DNA of 26,895 nt from Desulfurobacteriaceae bacterium (GTDB taxonomy: Bacteria > Aquificota > Aquificia > Desulfurobacteriales > Desulfurobacteriaceae). The stretch lies in NCBI GenBank assembly GCA_027064485.1, contig JAMOPR010000290.1, positions 1 through 26,895 of the forward strand, written 5' to 3'. The notes beneath the pieces are model-generated. The model did no database searches. It was not told the DNA's origin and worked only from the letters and a program-made list of their open reading frames with translations. The position numbers and the translations under genes are program-made. This document shows, piece by piece, positions 7,920 through 17,100 of the stretch; position 1 is the stretch's first letter; every line of letters starts with the position of its first letter.

Positions 7920-8225
7920 ATGATTTTATCTTTCGGTGAGATACAGGAGGAGCACGAAATTGTTAACATCGCTTATGCTTTTTCTCAGCAGAAGCAGAAA
8001 AACTGGTTCAACGGAGAGTTGCCTATTGACCCTGTTATGCAGGTTGTTGCAATGCTTGAAGAGCAGGCAAACAGATTAAAAGCTGACGGAGTTAAAAATA
8101 TAAAGATACAGATTCTTCAGGGTAAAGATAACGACGGAGATGATGTTATCAACGTTTGGGGAATGGGAACAATCATAAAGCTTAAGAGCAAAGAAGATAA
8201 AAAAGAAATTTCCGATGCCAACTAA
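7920..8225 (+). CDS. small alpha/beta protein, possibly YbjQ/DUF74-like
   Basis: A 101-residue cytoplasmic protein with a strong ribosome site (GAGGAGG) and ATG start. It has no signal peptide or membrane segment. The pattern is strand (ILSFGEI), strand (IVNIAYAFS), long helix (MQVVAMLEEQANRLKADGV), strand (IKIQIL) and strand (VINVWGMGTIIKL). The order and the final small-residue-G-T motif recall the YbjQ (DUF74) family, but the similarity is weak and judged by eye. It precedes the AK6-type kinase and its last 11 bases overlap that gene, so the two are likely co-translated. Its stop codon lies in the first bases of the AAAAATCCCCC repeat. Confidence 0.7.
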   Translation: MILSFGEIQEEHEIVNIAYAFSQQKQKNWFNGELPIDPVMQVVAMLEEQANRLKADGVKNIKIQILQGKDNDGDDVINVWGMGTIIKLKSKEDKKEISDAN

Positions 8226-8793
8226 AAATCCCCCCTCCCCCCGCGGGGGGACTAACCTTAAAATAACCGTTACAGGCACGCCGGGAACCGGTAAAACGAC
8301 CGTTTCAAAAATACTTTCCCGCAAGCTCAACCTTCCTTTGTTTGAACTTTCAAAAGTAATTAAAGAGAAAAAGCTCTACACCTGTTACGATGAAAAGAGA
8401 GATTCCTACGTTGTTGACGTGGATGCTCTGAAGAAATTTTTTGAAGGGAAAGAATCTTTTATAGCCGAAGGAGTTGTGGCTCATTACATACCTTCAGACG
8501 TTTTAGTTATCCTTCGCCTTAAACCTGAAGAAGTAAAGAAGCGACTGAAGATGAGAGGGTATCCCGAAGAAAAAGTGGCAGAAAATGTGGAGTCAGAAAA
8601 GTTGGCAGTTATAGCTACGGAAGCGTTTAATTCTCCACCTTCTCCGAAAATCCTTCACATTGATACTACCGATAGAACACCAGAAGAGGTTGCCGAGCTT
8701 ATATTAGAGGGAATAAAAGGAAAGGAGATATTTGACGACGTTGACTGGCTGGAAGACGAGATTATTGGCTCTAAAGGTTCTGATATCTACTGA
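8215..8793 (+). CDS. AK6/Fap7-type nucleoside-monophosphate kinase (archaeal-like)
   Basis: P-loop kinase of the AK6 family (human CINAP, yeast Fap7, archaeal putative adenylate kinase), known for adenylate kinase or ATPase activity and for a role in small-ribosomal-subunit RNA maturation. Seen here are P-loop TGTPGTGKTT (residues 20-29), an NMP-binding region with CYDEKRDSYVVD, a LID-like KKRLKMRGYPEEKV, and DTTDRTPEEVAEL near the end. The 192 residues fit the family except for an N-terminal extension (residues 1-14) encoded largely by a repeat-like C/G-rich stretch. Family members normally begin at the KITVTG strand. No better in-frame start codon is visible after the repeat. It overlaps rsmB by 62 bases, supporting a joint role in rRNA maturation. 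Confidence 0.82.
   Translation: MPTKNPPSPRGGTNLKITVTGTPGTGKTTVSKILSRKLNLPLFELSKVIKEKKLYTCYDEKRDSYVVDVDALKKFFEGKESFIAEGVVAHYIPSDVLVILRLKPEEVKKRLKMRGYPEEKVAENVESEKLAVIATEAFNSPPSPKILHIDTTDRTPEEVAELILEGIKGKEIFDDVDWLEDEIIGSKGSDIY
8224..8260. repeat. AAAAATCCCCC-type repeat element (copy fused into the kinase gene)
   Basis: Begins AAAAATCCCCC and ends ACTAACCTTA, with a perfect C6-GC-G6 palindrome inside. Its two ends match the elements at 17670 and 18492. It spans the stop of the upstream gene and the first codons of the kinase gene. The family assignment rests on short end matches only. Confidence 0.4.
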
Positions 8794-10066
8794 AAGAGAA
8801 AAATTCAAACGCTTTAAGCCATTCCTTGACAAGCATACTAAAAACTTGCCTCCCCTTGATAGGGCTTTCGTAAGAGAAATTGCCTCTGGGACAGTCAGAT
8901 TCTTAAAGCTTCTTGACTTTTCTATTGAAAAAGCCACCGGCAAAAACCTTATGAAACAAAAAATCCCCACCCGCAACGCCTTGCGCCTTGCTGCTTATCA
9001 ACTGTTTTTCACTGGCATTCCCCCTTACGCTGCAGTTAACGAAACTGTTGAAGCCTTTAAAAGAATTGCCGGTAGAAGGGCAGCAGGTTTTGTTAATGCC
9101 GTTTCAAAAAAACTGATAGATTTTGACTACAAAAGCGCCGTTAACGAGATAAAAGACCCGATTGAAAGACTTGCCGTTTTCCACTCTTTTGAAAATTGGA
9201 TGGTTAAAAGGTGGCACAGCTTCTACGGACAGAACCTTGAACCTTTACTTGAGAGCTTAAACGAAGTTGCACCTCTCTACCTTCGCGTTAATACACTCAA
9301 AGTAGGTGTAAATGATTTTCTAAAACTCCTTGAAAGTGAAGGTTTTGACTTTGAACAGCATCCATTCTTGGAGGAAATGGTTAGAATAAAAGGCAGAATT
9401 GCAGTTGAAGAGCTACCAGGATATGAAAGTGGTTTCTTCTACATACAGGACCCTGCCTCTTACCTTGCAGCGTATCTGCTTGAGCCAAAACCCGGCGAAA
9501 AAATATTGGACGTGGGTGCTGCTCCGGGAGGGAAAACAACGGCTATAGCTGCTCTTGCTAAAAACAGGGCAGAAATTTATGCCGTTGACATTAGTAGAAG
9601 CAGAATGGAGCTTTTAGAAGAAAACTGCAGAAAACTCGGTGTTAAAAACGTTAAACCTGTTATTACTGACATTTCAGAGGATAAAGCTTTTATTGAAGAA
9701 CATAAAAGAACTTTTGACAGAATACTCATTGATGCTCCGTGCAGCGCAACGGGCGTTATCAGGCGACATCCCGAAGGTAAGTGGAACAAGAGTCTATCCT
9801 TGATTAAAGCAAACGCTTCCATTCAGAGAGAGCTAATAAGGTCGGCGGTTAAACTTTTAAAACCCGGCGGCGTTTTACTCTTCAGCGTTTGTTCTTTGGA
9901 GAGGGAAGAAGGAGAATCTCATCTAACGTTTTTTAAAAAACTCAAGCTGAAACCTCAACCATTTGATGAGGTTAAAAGATTTCTCCATCCTGACGATAAC
10001 GTTTTACGGGTTTTTCCTTATAGGAATGGGATGGATGGATTTTTCTATACCCGCTGGAATGTATAA
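8732..10066 (+). CDS. rsmB: 16S rRNA m5C967 methyltransferase RsmB
   Basis: SAM-dependent methyltransferase of the NOL1/NOP2/Sun family acting on 16S rRNA. Residues 1 to about 140 are the NusB-like RNA-binding domain (DRAFVREI, RNALRLAAYQL, AVNETVEAFK, GFVNAV). The catalytic domain follows with SAM motif ILDVGAAPGGKTT (258-270), motif IV DAPCSATGVIRRHPE with C337, and motif VI FSVCSLEREE with the nucleophilic C387. At 444 residues it is full length. The start is a TTG at 8732 with AGGAG upstream, inside the kinase gene; a second TTG nine bases on is possible. The overlap implies translational coupling with the AK6-type protein. Confidence 0.92.
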   Translation: MTTLTGWKTRLLALKVLISTEREKFKRFKPFLDKHTKNLPPLDRAFVREIASGTVRFLKLLDFSIEKATGKNLMKQKIPTRNALRLAAYQLFFTGIPPYAAVNETVEAFKRIAGRRAAGFVNAVSKKLIDFDYKSAVNEIKDPIERLAVFHSFENWMVKRWHSFYGQNLEPLLESLNEVAPLYLRVNTLKVGVNDFLKLLESEGFDFEQHPFLEEMVRIKGRIAVEELPGYESGFFYIQDPASYLAAYLLEPKPGEKILDVGAAPGGKTTAIAALAKNRAEIYAVDISRSRMELLEENCRKLGVKNVKPVITDISEDKAFIEEHKRTFDRILIDAPCSATGVIRRHPEGKWNKSLSLIKANASIQRELIRSAVKLLKPGGVLLFSVCSLEREEGESHLTFFKKLKLKPQPFDEVKRFLHPDDNVLRVFPYRNGMDGFFYTRWNV

Positions 10067-10096
10067 TTATTTTACCATTGAGAGAGGGAGGAGAAA

Positions 10097-10747
10097 ATGT
10101 CAGAACTGGATAGACTTGAGCTTAACCGGGAAGTAATGTTAAGGCTCATAAAAGGTTTGATAGAGGGAGAAGAACTTGAAAAGATTGCTCAGATAATAAG
10201 TCTTGACCCTAACCTTTCTGCAAGGCTTTTAAAATTCATTAACTCTCCCTTTTTCGGTTTGAGGAAAGAGATAAAGTCTATCGTTCAAACGGTTGCGTAT
10301 CTTGGTTATAAAAACCTTAAGGATTACATATTTGTTCTGCTTACTTCTTCCTTTTTGAAAAATAAGAGTCGCGAAGAGATGAAAAACACTATAAAGTATG
10401 CTTACCTTTTGAGGGAATTGGCGGAGAAACTTCTTCCCGAGCATACAGATGAGGCTTATATGGTGGGGATTTTAGCACCGGTAAAGGAAGAAATTGGGGA
10501 AGAAATAAAGGAAGTCCTTGAGAAAGCGGGCGTTTCGGAATATGTAATAAATGGTTTACTGGATGATAATAGTAAATTAGGGAAGATTAGGAACGTAGGG
10601 AGAAAGTTAATGGAGCTTTGCGATGATTTAACTTCTGGAAAGAACGTTAATGTTCCAGAGGAATTTTCTGTATTTACAAAGGAAGAATTGGTGGAGATAT
10701 GCCTCTCAGCCGAAAATAAAGCACAGGATATACTTTCTACCCTTTAA
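10097..10747 (+). CDS. HDOD-domain protein
   Basis: A 216-residue soluble protein consisting mainly of one HDOD domain: LEKIAQIISLDPNLSARLLKFINSPFFG, then SIVQTVAYLGYKNLKDYIFVLL. HDOD proteins are non-catalytic HD-fold relatives used in bacterial signalling and regulation, and no HD metal ligands are expected. The second half keeps only parts of the usual pattern and the protein is shorter than typical examples, so it may be a minimal version. It has a strong ribosome site (GGGAGGAG). Its 3' end overlaps the convergent truD by 11 bases. Its signalling pathway cannot be read from the sequence. Confidence 0.75.
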   Translation: MSELDRLELNREVMLRLIKGLIEGEELEKIAQIISLDPNLSARLLKFINSPFFGLRKEIKSIVQTVAYLGYKNLKDYIFVLLTSSFLKNKSREEMKNTIKYAYLLRELAEKLLPEHTDEAYMVGILAPVKEEIGEEIKEVLEKAGVSEYVINGLLDDNSKLGKIRNVGRKLMELCDDLTSGKNVNVPEEFSVFTKEELVEICLSAENKAQDILSTL

Positions 10748-11909
10748 TGAGAAATCTCAGGAGAACTGTTGCATAGGAGCCGGGAGGGAGGGAAAACTGT
10801 AATTTAACGTGTCTTTTCGTCTTTTCCAAAATGCGGAAAGATTTGGGCTTTACGATTGCTTTTCTTAAGCCGTCTGTCATTACAACCATCCCGGCTGTTT
10901 CTTTATCAAACCAATCTTCCTTTACGCCGTATCTCTTGAAAACCTTTTTTATTGCTTTCTTTAGCTTTGGGTCTTCAGGTTTATAAACGTGACCGGTGTA
11001 GGGTATTTCTAATTTCTCCAAATGTTTGAGGTCGTGAACTTTTAGGTAATAAGAGAGTTTCCAGTTATTTATGAATGGGATTCTTACAAATGGATATTTC
11101 ATTTCAACGTATTCCCTTAACGTTTCGTTCCACAAAAAGCTTTGGAATGCGAAGTTGAACATCAGTCTAACGTTTTTAGGGAGTATCCTAAACGCTTTTT
11201 CAGCGGGCAGTCCTCTCATTAATCCCCTTATTAGGTCCTTTTCATACTCTTCAAGGGCAGGTGAAAGAGTTTTGTATAGTTTTTTCCAGTCGCCCCAGTA
11301 GTCAACGGTGGATTTTCCAAAAAAGTAACTTCTCAGAGCGCCGTCAAAGTCTCCCCTTAAAATGTATCTTAAAACAAAGTCATCTCTACTCTTTACGCTT
11401 CCAAATCTCTGTTCACCGAAATAATTCGGAAAGCCGTAAAATTTAACGACTTCAAGGTTTCTATAAAACTTTTCTCTCAAATTTTTCTCAAAGTTTCTTA
11501 CAGTTATCGTGAATCTATTTCCCTTTAAATCTCCTAAATTCAACTTCCTGTTTACTTTTCCTAAAATTTCAACGCAAAAACCTGTTTCTTTCCCTACGTT
11601 AGCAGTTTCCTTTCTTACCCATCTATTGTTCTTTATTCCAAAGCAGCAGTTTTCAACTGTGTAAGAGTCTGGAATTGTTAAATACTGGGTTGTAACTGCA
11701 AATTTATCCTTTAGTCCTGCAAAGCCTATCTCTTTTAGGGGAATCTTTAAAAATCGGGATAAAACTCTTACGGCTTCTAAGGTGGATGTGTTGGATTTGT
11801 GAAGTTTCAATAAGTAGAAACTGCCGTTTTCTTTCGGTTCTAAAACGGGTAGTTCTTCTACTATGAAATCTTCCGGTTTTTGCTTTATTTTTGTGTATAA
11901 CTTAGCCAT
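10737..11909 (-). CDS. truD: tRNA pseudouridine(13) synthase TruD
   Basis: Makes pseudouridine at position 13 of tRNA(Glu). The 390-residue protein has the family's catalytic core with the Asp in IGFAGLKDKFAVT (D68), the Asn-containing GNRFTITVRN, and FPNYFGEQRFGSV. The insertion domain follows, and then FAFQSFLWNE and the C-terminal LPPGSYATVLLR. It starts at an ATG overlapping the gmhB stop region by eight bases, so it is translated as part of the minus-strand operon. It ends convergently with the HDOD gene with an 11-base overlap and no visible terminator between them. Confidence 0.95.
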   Translation of the reverse strand: MAKLYTKIKQKPEDFIVEELPVLEPKENGSFYLLKLHKSNTSTLEAVRVLSRFLKIPLKEIGFAGLKDKFAVTTQYLTIPDSYTVENCCFGIKNNRWVRKETANVGKETGFCVEILGKVNRKLNLGDLKGNRFTITVRNFEKNLREKFYRNLEVVKFYGFPNYFGEQRFGSVKSRDDFVLRYILRGDFDGALRSYFFGKSTVDYWGDWKKLYKTLSPALEEYEKDLIRGLMRGLPAEKAFRILPKNVRLMFNFAFQSFLWNETLREYVEMKYPFVRIPFINNWKLSYYLKVHDLKHLEKLEIPYTGHVYKPEDPKLKKAIKKVFKRYGVKEDWFDKETAGMVVMTDGLRKAIVKPKSFRILEKTKRHVKLQFSLPPGSYATVLLRFLIKG

Positions 11910-12399
11910 AGTTTTCTACCACAAACTGTGCTGCTTTTAGAAAGTTGTCAAAAGGGTAACTTCCCACTTTTAAACTACACTTCATTCCAGCGTTAAAGCC
12001 AAATTCAACGTCAGAATCTTTGTCTCCTATCATTACACTATTTTTAAGGTCTATATCTAAATCTTTAGCCGCTTTTAGGGCAAGCTCTATTTTTGGCTTG
12101 CGGCAGTTACAATTATCGTCCGGCTTATGCGGGCAAAAGTAGAAAGCATCTATTTGGACGTTAAACGGTTTTAATAGTTCTTGTAATTTATTGTTTACCG
12201 CCCAGAAATCTTTTTCTTCAAAATATCCTCTGCCGATTCCGGATTGGTTGCTTACTACGATTAGCAGGTATCCGTTATCTTTCAGTAGTTTTAAACCTTC
12301 GCTGACGCCTTCAAGTAGAAATACCTTCTCCGGTTCGTGTATGTATCCCGGGTCATAAATAAGGGTATTATCTCTGTCTAAAAATGCAGCTTTTTTCAT
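11902..12399 (-). CDS. gmhB: D-glycero-beta-D-manno-heptose 1,7-bisphosphate 7-phosphatase
   Basis: HAD-family phosphatase of ADP-heptose synthesis for the lipopolysaccharide core. The 165 residues carry HAD motif I FLDRDNTLI (D8 and D10 region), motif II VVSNQSGIGRG, the zinc-binding loop with Cys and His in CPHKPDDNCNCRKP that is specific to GmhB and histidinol phosphatases, and motif IV GDKDSDVEFG. The second residue after the DxD is Asn where Gly is common. It overlaps the upstream VKOR-like gene by four bases and truD by eight. Its presence supports a heptose-containing outer membrane. The histidinol-phosphatase HisB-N is the main alternative, and no his genes are nearby. Confidence 0.87.
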   Translation of the reverse strand: MKKAAFLDRDNTLIYDPGYIHEPEKVFLLEGVSEGLKLLKDNGYLLIVVSNQSGIGRGYFEEKDFWAVNNKLQELLKPFNVQIDAFYFCPHKPDDNCNCRKPKIELALKAAKDLDIDLKNSVMIGDKDSDVEFGFNAGMKCSLKVGSYPFDNFLKAAQFVVENYG

Positions 12400-13193
12400 T
12401 TTGCTCTGTCCGTGCAGTTGGTTATATCGCTGTCTATCGGGCAGAATCCTGAAAGTGAATTTTCTTCGGTTGTGCTGTTTTCTTCTTTTTCCTCCTCGTT
12501 CCTTCTAAAAAGGAAATTTTCTATGTTTTTATCACCTATCACAATAATTTTTTGTGCTTTTTCGTTAACTACTAAAACAGGAACTTCCTTTATGTTCAAG
12601 CTTTTCAAAAATGAAATACACTCTTGAGCGTTTACTTTTTTGAAATCTATTCCTTTTTCTTCGGCTTTTTTCATGACTTTTTCGCAGTGGGGACATCCTT
12701 CTTTGTAAATTATTGTATAAGTAGCATTAAAACTTACGTTGCTTGCTCCTACAGGTTTGAGCATAAACATCACAAAAAGAACGCTGGCAAAGGATAGAAA
12801 TCCGGTAAGGACAAAAGTCCTTTTCATGCTTCTTATGAGAGTTAGAATTACGAACGTGAAAAATACGGTAATGCAGAAAATACATATGGTTTTTACTCTA
12901 AAAAGTTGATAACCTACAAAAACGCCTTCTGCACTTAAAGCTGTTATGAGCAGTGCATCTATAAGTTTTTGACACGTTTTATTTCTGCAGAATGACAAAA
13001 GAAAAAGTAACAGAAAAACAGATAATCCTGTAAAAACTATTATTGCATCAGAAAAGCGAACGCTTTCGGCAACTATTCTGCATCCTTCCGTTGAACAGAT
13101 GCTTTTGTGAAAAAGATTTGAAACAAACTCTAAGCTCGTAAGGATTATTCCAAAAAGTGATATTATTCTAAATAGACTTCCTTGATTTTTCAT
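12396..13193 (-). CDS. VKOR-family membrane oxidoreductase fused to a thioredoxin/glutaredoxin-like domain
   Basis: Predicted enzyme of disulfide-bond formation: it oxidises a thiol partner and passes electrons to quinone. The VKOR part (residues 1 to about 150) has four or five membrane segments, the loop cysteines C33 and C38 (CSTEGC), the conserved Ser six residues on (S44), and the active-site CIFC (C104/C107). The C-terminal domain starts near 158 and carries a CPHC redox motif (C167/C170) and the cis-Pro region EVPVLVV, like a thioredoxin or glutaredoxin. A tail rich in Glu, Ser and Thr ends with two more cysteines. The start has GGGAGGAG, part of a short hairpin with CCTCC. It lies between accA and gmhB. 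Confidence 0.85.
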   Translation of the reverse strand: MKNQGSLFRIISLFGIILTSLEFVSNLFHKSICSTEGCRIVAESVRFSDAIIVFTGLSVFLLLFLLSFCRNKTCQKLIDALLITALSAEGVFVGYQLFRVKTICIFCITVFFTFVILTLIRSMKRTFVLTGFLSFASVLFVMFMLKPVGASNVSFNATYTIIYKEGCPHCEKVMKKAEEKGIDFKKVNAQECISFLKSLNIKEVPVLVVNEKAQKIIVIGDKNIENFLFRRNEEEKEENSTTEENSLSGFCPIDSDITNCTDRAK

Positions 13194-13232
13194 TGAAAAC
13201 TCCTCCCGAAGCTTGGAGGTTGTTAGGTGGTT

Positions 13233-14165
13233 TTAAATCCCAATTCTTCTAAACTTTGCGTATCTGTCTTCTCTTAATTCTTTCCCGGAGAATTTCATCA
13301 GTTCGTCAAGGTGCTTCTTCACGTAAGTTTTAAAGTTTTTAAACGTTGTGTTCCAATCTCTATGTGCGCCTTCTAACGGTTCGGGAATGATTTCATCAAT
13401 TACTCCCAACTCAAGTAAATCTTTAGCCGTTAGTTTCAGCGCTTTAGCCGCTTCTTTAACTTTATCCTGCGATTGCCACAAAATAGCCGCACAACCTTCA
13501 GGTGAAATAACGGAGTAAATGGCATTTTCAAACATCAAAAGCCTATTAGCAACGCTTATAGCTAAAGCTCCTCCGGAACCGCCTTCCCCTATTACCACAC
13601 TTACTACAGGAACGGTTAACTTTGCCATTTCGTAAAGGTTTCTTGCTATAGCTTCCGATTGTCCCTTCTCTTCTGCTTCTATTCCGGGAAAAGCACCCGG
13701 TGTATCAACAAGGGTGATTATCGGTTTTCCAACCTTTTCAGCTAATTTCATAACTCTTAAGGCTTTTCTGTAATCTTCAGGAACGGGCATTCCGAAATTT
13801 CTTGCTATTTTTTCTTTTGTGTCTCTACCTTTTTCCTGCGCTATCACGCAGACAGGGGTTCCTTCAAACTTTGCAAACCCTGCAATTATTGCTTTTCCAT
13901 CTCCGCAGTGTCTATCTCCATGAAGCTCAACGAAATCTTTGAATGTAGCTCTTATAAAATCAATAGAATGTGGTCTATCCGGATGTCTTGCTATTTGAAC
14001 TCTATCCCAGGCTTCAAGGTTTTCGTAGAACTCTTTTATCTTCTTCTGAAACTTCTTTTCTATCTCCTCAATAACTGCTGGTTCAAACTTTTCCATAGAC
14101 TTCAGTTCCTCAATCTTTCTTCTTAATCTATCCACCTGTTTTTCAAATTCAAACAATGCACTCAT
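13233..14165 (-). CDS. accA: acetyl-CoA carboxylase carboxyltransferase subunit alpha
   Basis: Alpha subunit of the carboxyltransferase that makes malonyl-CoA for fatty acid synthesis; it pairs with AccD. The 310 residues are full length. The N-terminal coiled region (FEKQVDRLRRKIEEL) leads to ARHPDRPHSIDFI and DFVELHGDR. The crotonase-fold core is next, with TPGAFPGIEAEEKGQSEAIA, the oxyanion-hole GEGGSGGALAI and VISPEGCAAILW. It starts nine bases after the dnaE stop. The dnaE-accA pairing is also found in proteobacteria such as E. coli. The partner genes accB, accC and accD are not in the window. Confidence 0.97.
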   Translation of the reverse strand: MSALFEFEKQVDRLRRKIEELKSMEKFEPAVIEEIEKKFQKKIKEFYENLEAWDRVQIARHPDRPHSIDFIRATFKDFVELHGDRHCGDGKAIIAGFAKFEGTPVCVIAQEKGRDTKEKIARNFGMPVPEDYRKALRVMKLAEKVGKPIITLVDTPGAFPGIEAEEKGQSEAIARNLYEMAKLTVPVVSVVIGEGGSGGALAISVANRLLMFENAIYSVISPEGCAAILWQSQDKVKEAAKALKLTAKDLLELGVIDEIIPEPLEGAHRDWNTTFKNFKTYVKKHLDELMKFSGKELREDRYAKFRRIGI

Positions 14166-14174
14166 CTTTCAACC

Positions 14175-17100
14175 TCAAGCAACACTTATTCTTTCTCTCG
14201 GTAGAATCTTCCCTAATTCGCTAAACACCTGTGTTTCAATAGGTAGCGAAAATTCAGGATGTAGTTGCAATTTTACAAAACAATCTCTCAGTTTCATTTC
14301 TAAAACTACCGGTTTTCCGTTCGGGCTGGAAAGTCTTTCCAGCGTTTTTTTCAGTTCCTCAAGGAAATTGTCCGTAAGTTCCTCATCGGTTAGTTTAAGA
14401 ACAACTTGGTTAACCTTTTCAAATACTTGTCTATTTAAGGGTTCAACACTTTTTGCTATTACCGATTTGCTTTCTTCTTCCTCTCTTACGGTTCCTTCAA
14501 TTACAACTACGTTTCCTTCCGTTAAGAGTTCCATTGTTTCTTTAAATACATTGGGAAATACTAAAACGTTTACCGTTCCATCCATATCTGAGAGTTCAAC
14601 ATTTGCCCAAAGCTCTCCCCTTTGTGTTCTTCGTGTTTTTACTTCTGTGATAGCTCCAACCAGTCTAACTTCCTGGTCGTCTTCCCATTCTTCTTTTTCG
14701 GCTGTTGAGTTGAATCCAAACTTTATGAAGTCTTTGTATTCAAGGAGAGGGTGCCCTGACAGGTAAAAGCCTATGGATTGTCTTTCGTATTCAAGTTTTA
14801 TTCTTTCGGGCCACTCTTCAATTTCAGGAATTTCTTTGTTTACAACGGACACTTCATCTCCGAACAAGCTCATAAGCCCTTTGCTTTTGGATTTTTGTAT
14901 GCTCTGAGCGGCAGACATGGCTTTATCTAAAACTTCTAAGTTGGCGGCTCTGCTTATTCCCGTTGAGTCAAAAGCGCCGGCTTTTATTAGGGATTCTATT
15001 ACCTTTCTATTTACGATTCTAAGGTCTACTTTTTCGCAGAAATCGTAAATGTCTTTGAATGTGCCTTCTCTTTCTCTTACCTCTACGATATGTTGTGCTG
15101 CTTTTTCTCCCACGCCCTTTATACCGGCAAGTCCAAACCTTATTCCTTCTCCTTCAATGGAAAATACAGCGTTGCTTTTGTTTACGTCCGGCGGATAGAC
15201 AGGAATGCCGTTTTCTCTGCAGTCTTTCATTAGCTTTACGATTTCATCAGTTTTGTCGTAGTCAATAGACATCATTACAGTCATTAACTCTTTTGGATAG
15301 TGCGCTTTCAAGTAAGCTGTAACGTAGGCTAAAAATCCGTAAGCTGCAGAGTGAGATTTGTTAAATCCGTATTCGGCGAACTTGGCTATATCGTCAAATA
15401 GTTTCTCTATTTTGTCTCTTGGGTATCCCCTTTCGACGGCTCTTGTGATGAAAATGTTTCGTTGTTCTTCCATAATCTCTTTTTTCTTCTTACCCATAGC
15501 GCGGCGGAGAAGGTCAGCTTCTCCCAAAGAGTATCCTGCTAAGATGTTGGCAATCTGCATTATTTGCTCTTGATAGATGAAAAGTCCGTAAGTTTCTTTT
15601 AAAACCGGTTCGAGTTCTGGGAATATGTAGTCAACTTCTTCTTCTCCGTGTTTACGTTTTATGTAACTTTCTGCCATTCCGGAGTTTAGGGGACCGGGGC
15701 GGTAAAGAGCAACTAAAGCGATTATGTCTTCAAAAACTGACGGCTTAAGGCGTTTCATTAGATTTCTCATGCCGCGAGATTCAAGCTGGAACACTCCTAC
15801 GGTGTTTCCTTCCTGAAGCAGTTTGAACGTTTTTTCATCGTCTAAAGGTAGTTTTGTGGGTTCTATCTTTACTCCGTGCCTTTTTTCGATTAGCTTAATG
15901 GTTTTATCTATGATGGTTAGTGTTTTTAGCCCTAAAAAGTCCATTTTTAAGAGACCTAAAGCTTCAATCTGCCCCATGTCAAACTGGGTGGTAACGTCTC
16001 CGTCCTTGCTTCTTGCTAACGGAATGAAATCTGTAAGCGTTTCGGGGGCTATAACAACGCCAGCTGCGTGAACTCCCGTTTGTCTGGCGAGTCCTTGAAG
16101 CCTTTTGGCAATTTCTATTAATTTCTTTATAGTTTCATCTTTTTCTGCCAACTCTTTTATTTCCGGTGCTTTTTCTACTGCCTCTTCAACAGACTTTGCG
16201 TCGGAAGGGATAAGTTTTGCGAACTTATCTACCTCTTTTGCGGGCATTCCTAAAACCCTTCCGACGTCTCTGACGACCATTTTTGTTTTCATGGTGCCGA
16301 AGGTGATTATCTGGCACACTTTATCTTCGCCGTATTTATCTCTAACGTATTGAATTACCCTGTCCCTTCCTTCCTGGCAGATGTCAACGTCGATATCGGG
16401 CATTGTTACCCTTTCAGGGTTTAGGAATCTTTCAAAAAGCAGGTTAAACCTTATCGGGTCGATGTCTGTTATTCCTATAGCGTAGGCGACCAAAGAGCCT
16501 GCTGCTGAACCTCTACCTGGTCCCACGGGAATGCCGTTTTTCTTTGCCCAGTTGATAAAGTCCCAAACGATAAGGAAGTAGCCGGGAAATCCCATGTCGG
16601 AGATGATTTTTAGCTCGTGTTCTAACCTTTCGTAGTATTTCCTCTTTGTTTCGCCGTCCTTTATTCCCTGTTCTTTGAACCTCCTTTCAAGCCCTTTTTG
16701 GGCGAGTTCTCTAAGGAAACTTTCGTATGTGTAGCCTTCTGGGACTGTGTATTTAGGCAGTAGGTAGCCTGAAGACTCAAATGTCGGTAGTGTATCTTCT
16801 ACTTTTTCGGCTATTTTGAGTGTGTTATAAACGGCGTGTGGAATTTCTGAGAATACTTTTAGCATCTCTTCGGCGCTTTTGAAGTAAAACTCTTTTGTTG
16901 GAAAGCGCATTCTTTTTTCGTCTGAAAGTTTCTTTCCTGTTTGAAGGCAAAGGAGAACGTCGTGGGCTTCCCAGTCGTCGCGATTCAAGTAGTGGGCGTC
17001 GTTGGTTGCAACTAATTCAATGTCTAATTCTTTTGATAGTTGGGTTAGGAATTTATTTGCTTTTTCTTGGTCTCTTAAACCGTGGTATTGAACTTCAAGG

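Noticed and set aside
13202..13219. Regulatory hairpin over the ribosome site of the VKOR-like gene
   Set aside because: The stem is only five pairs (CCTCC with GGAGG) with an eight-base loop, too weak to claim at the likely growth temperature.
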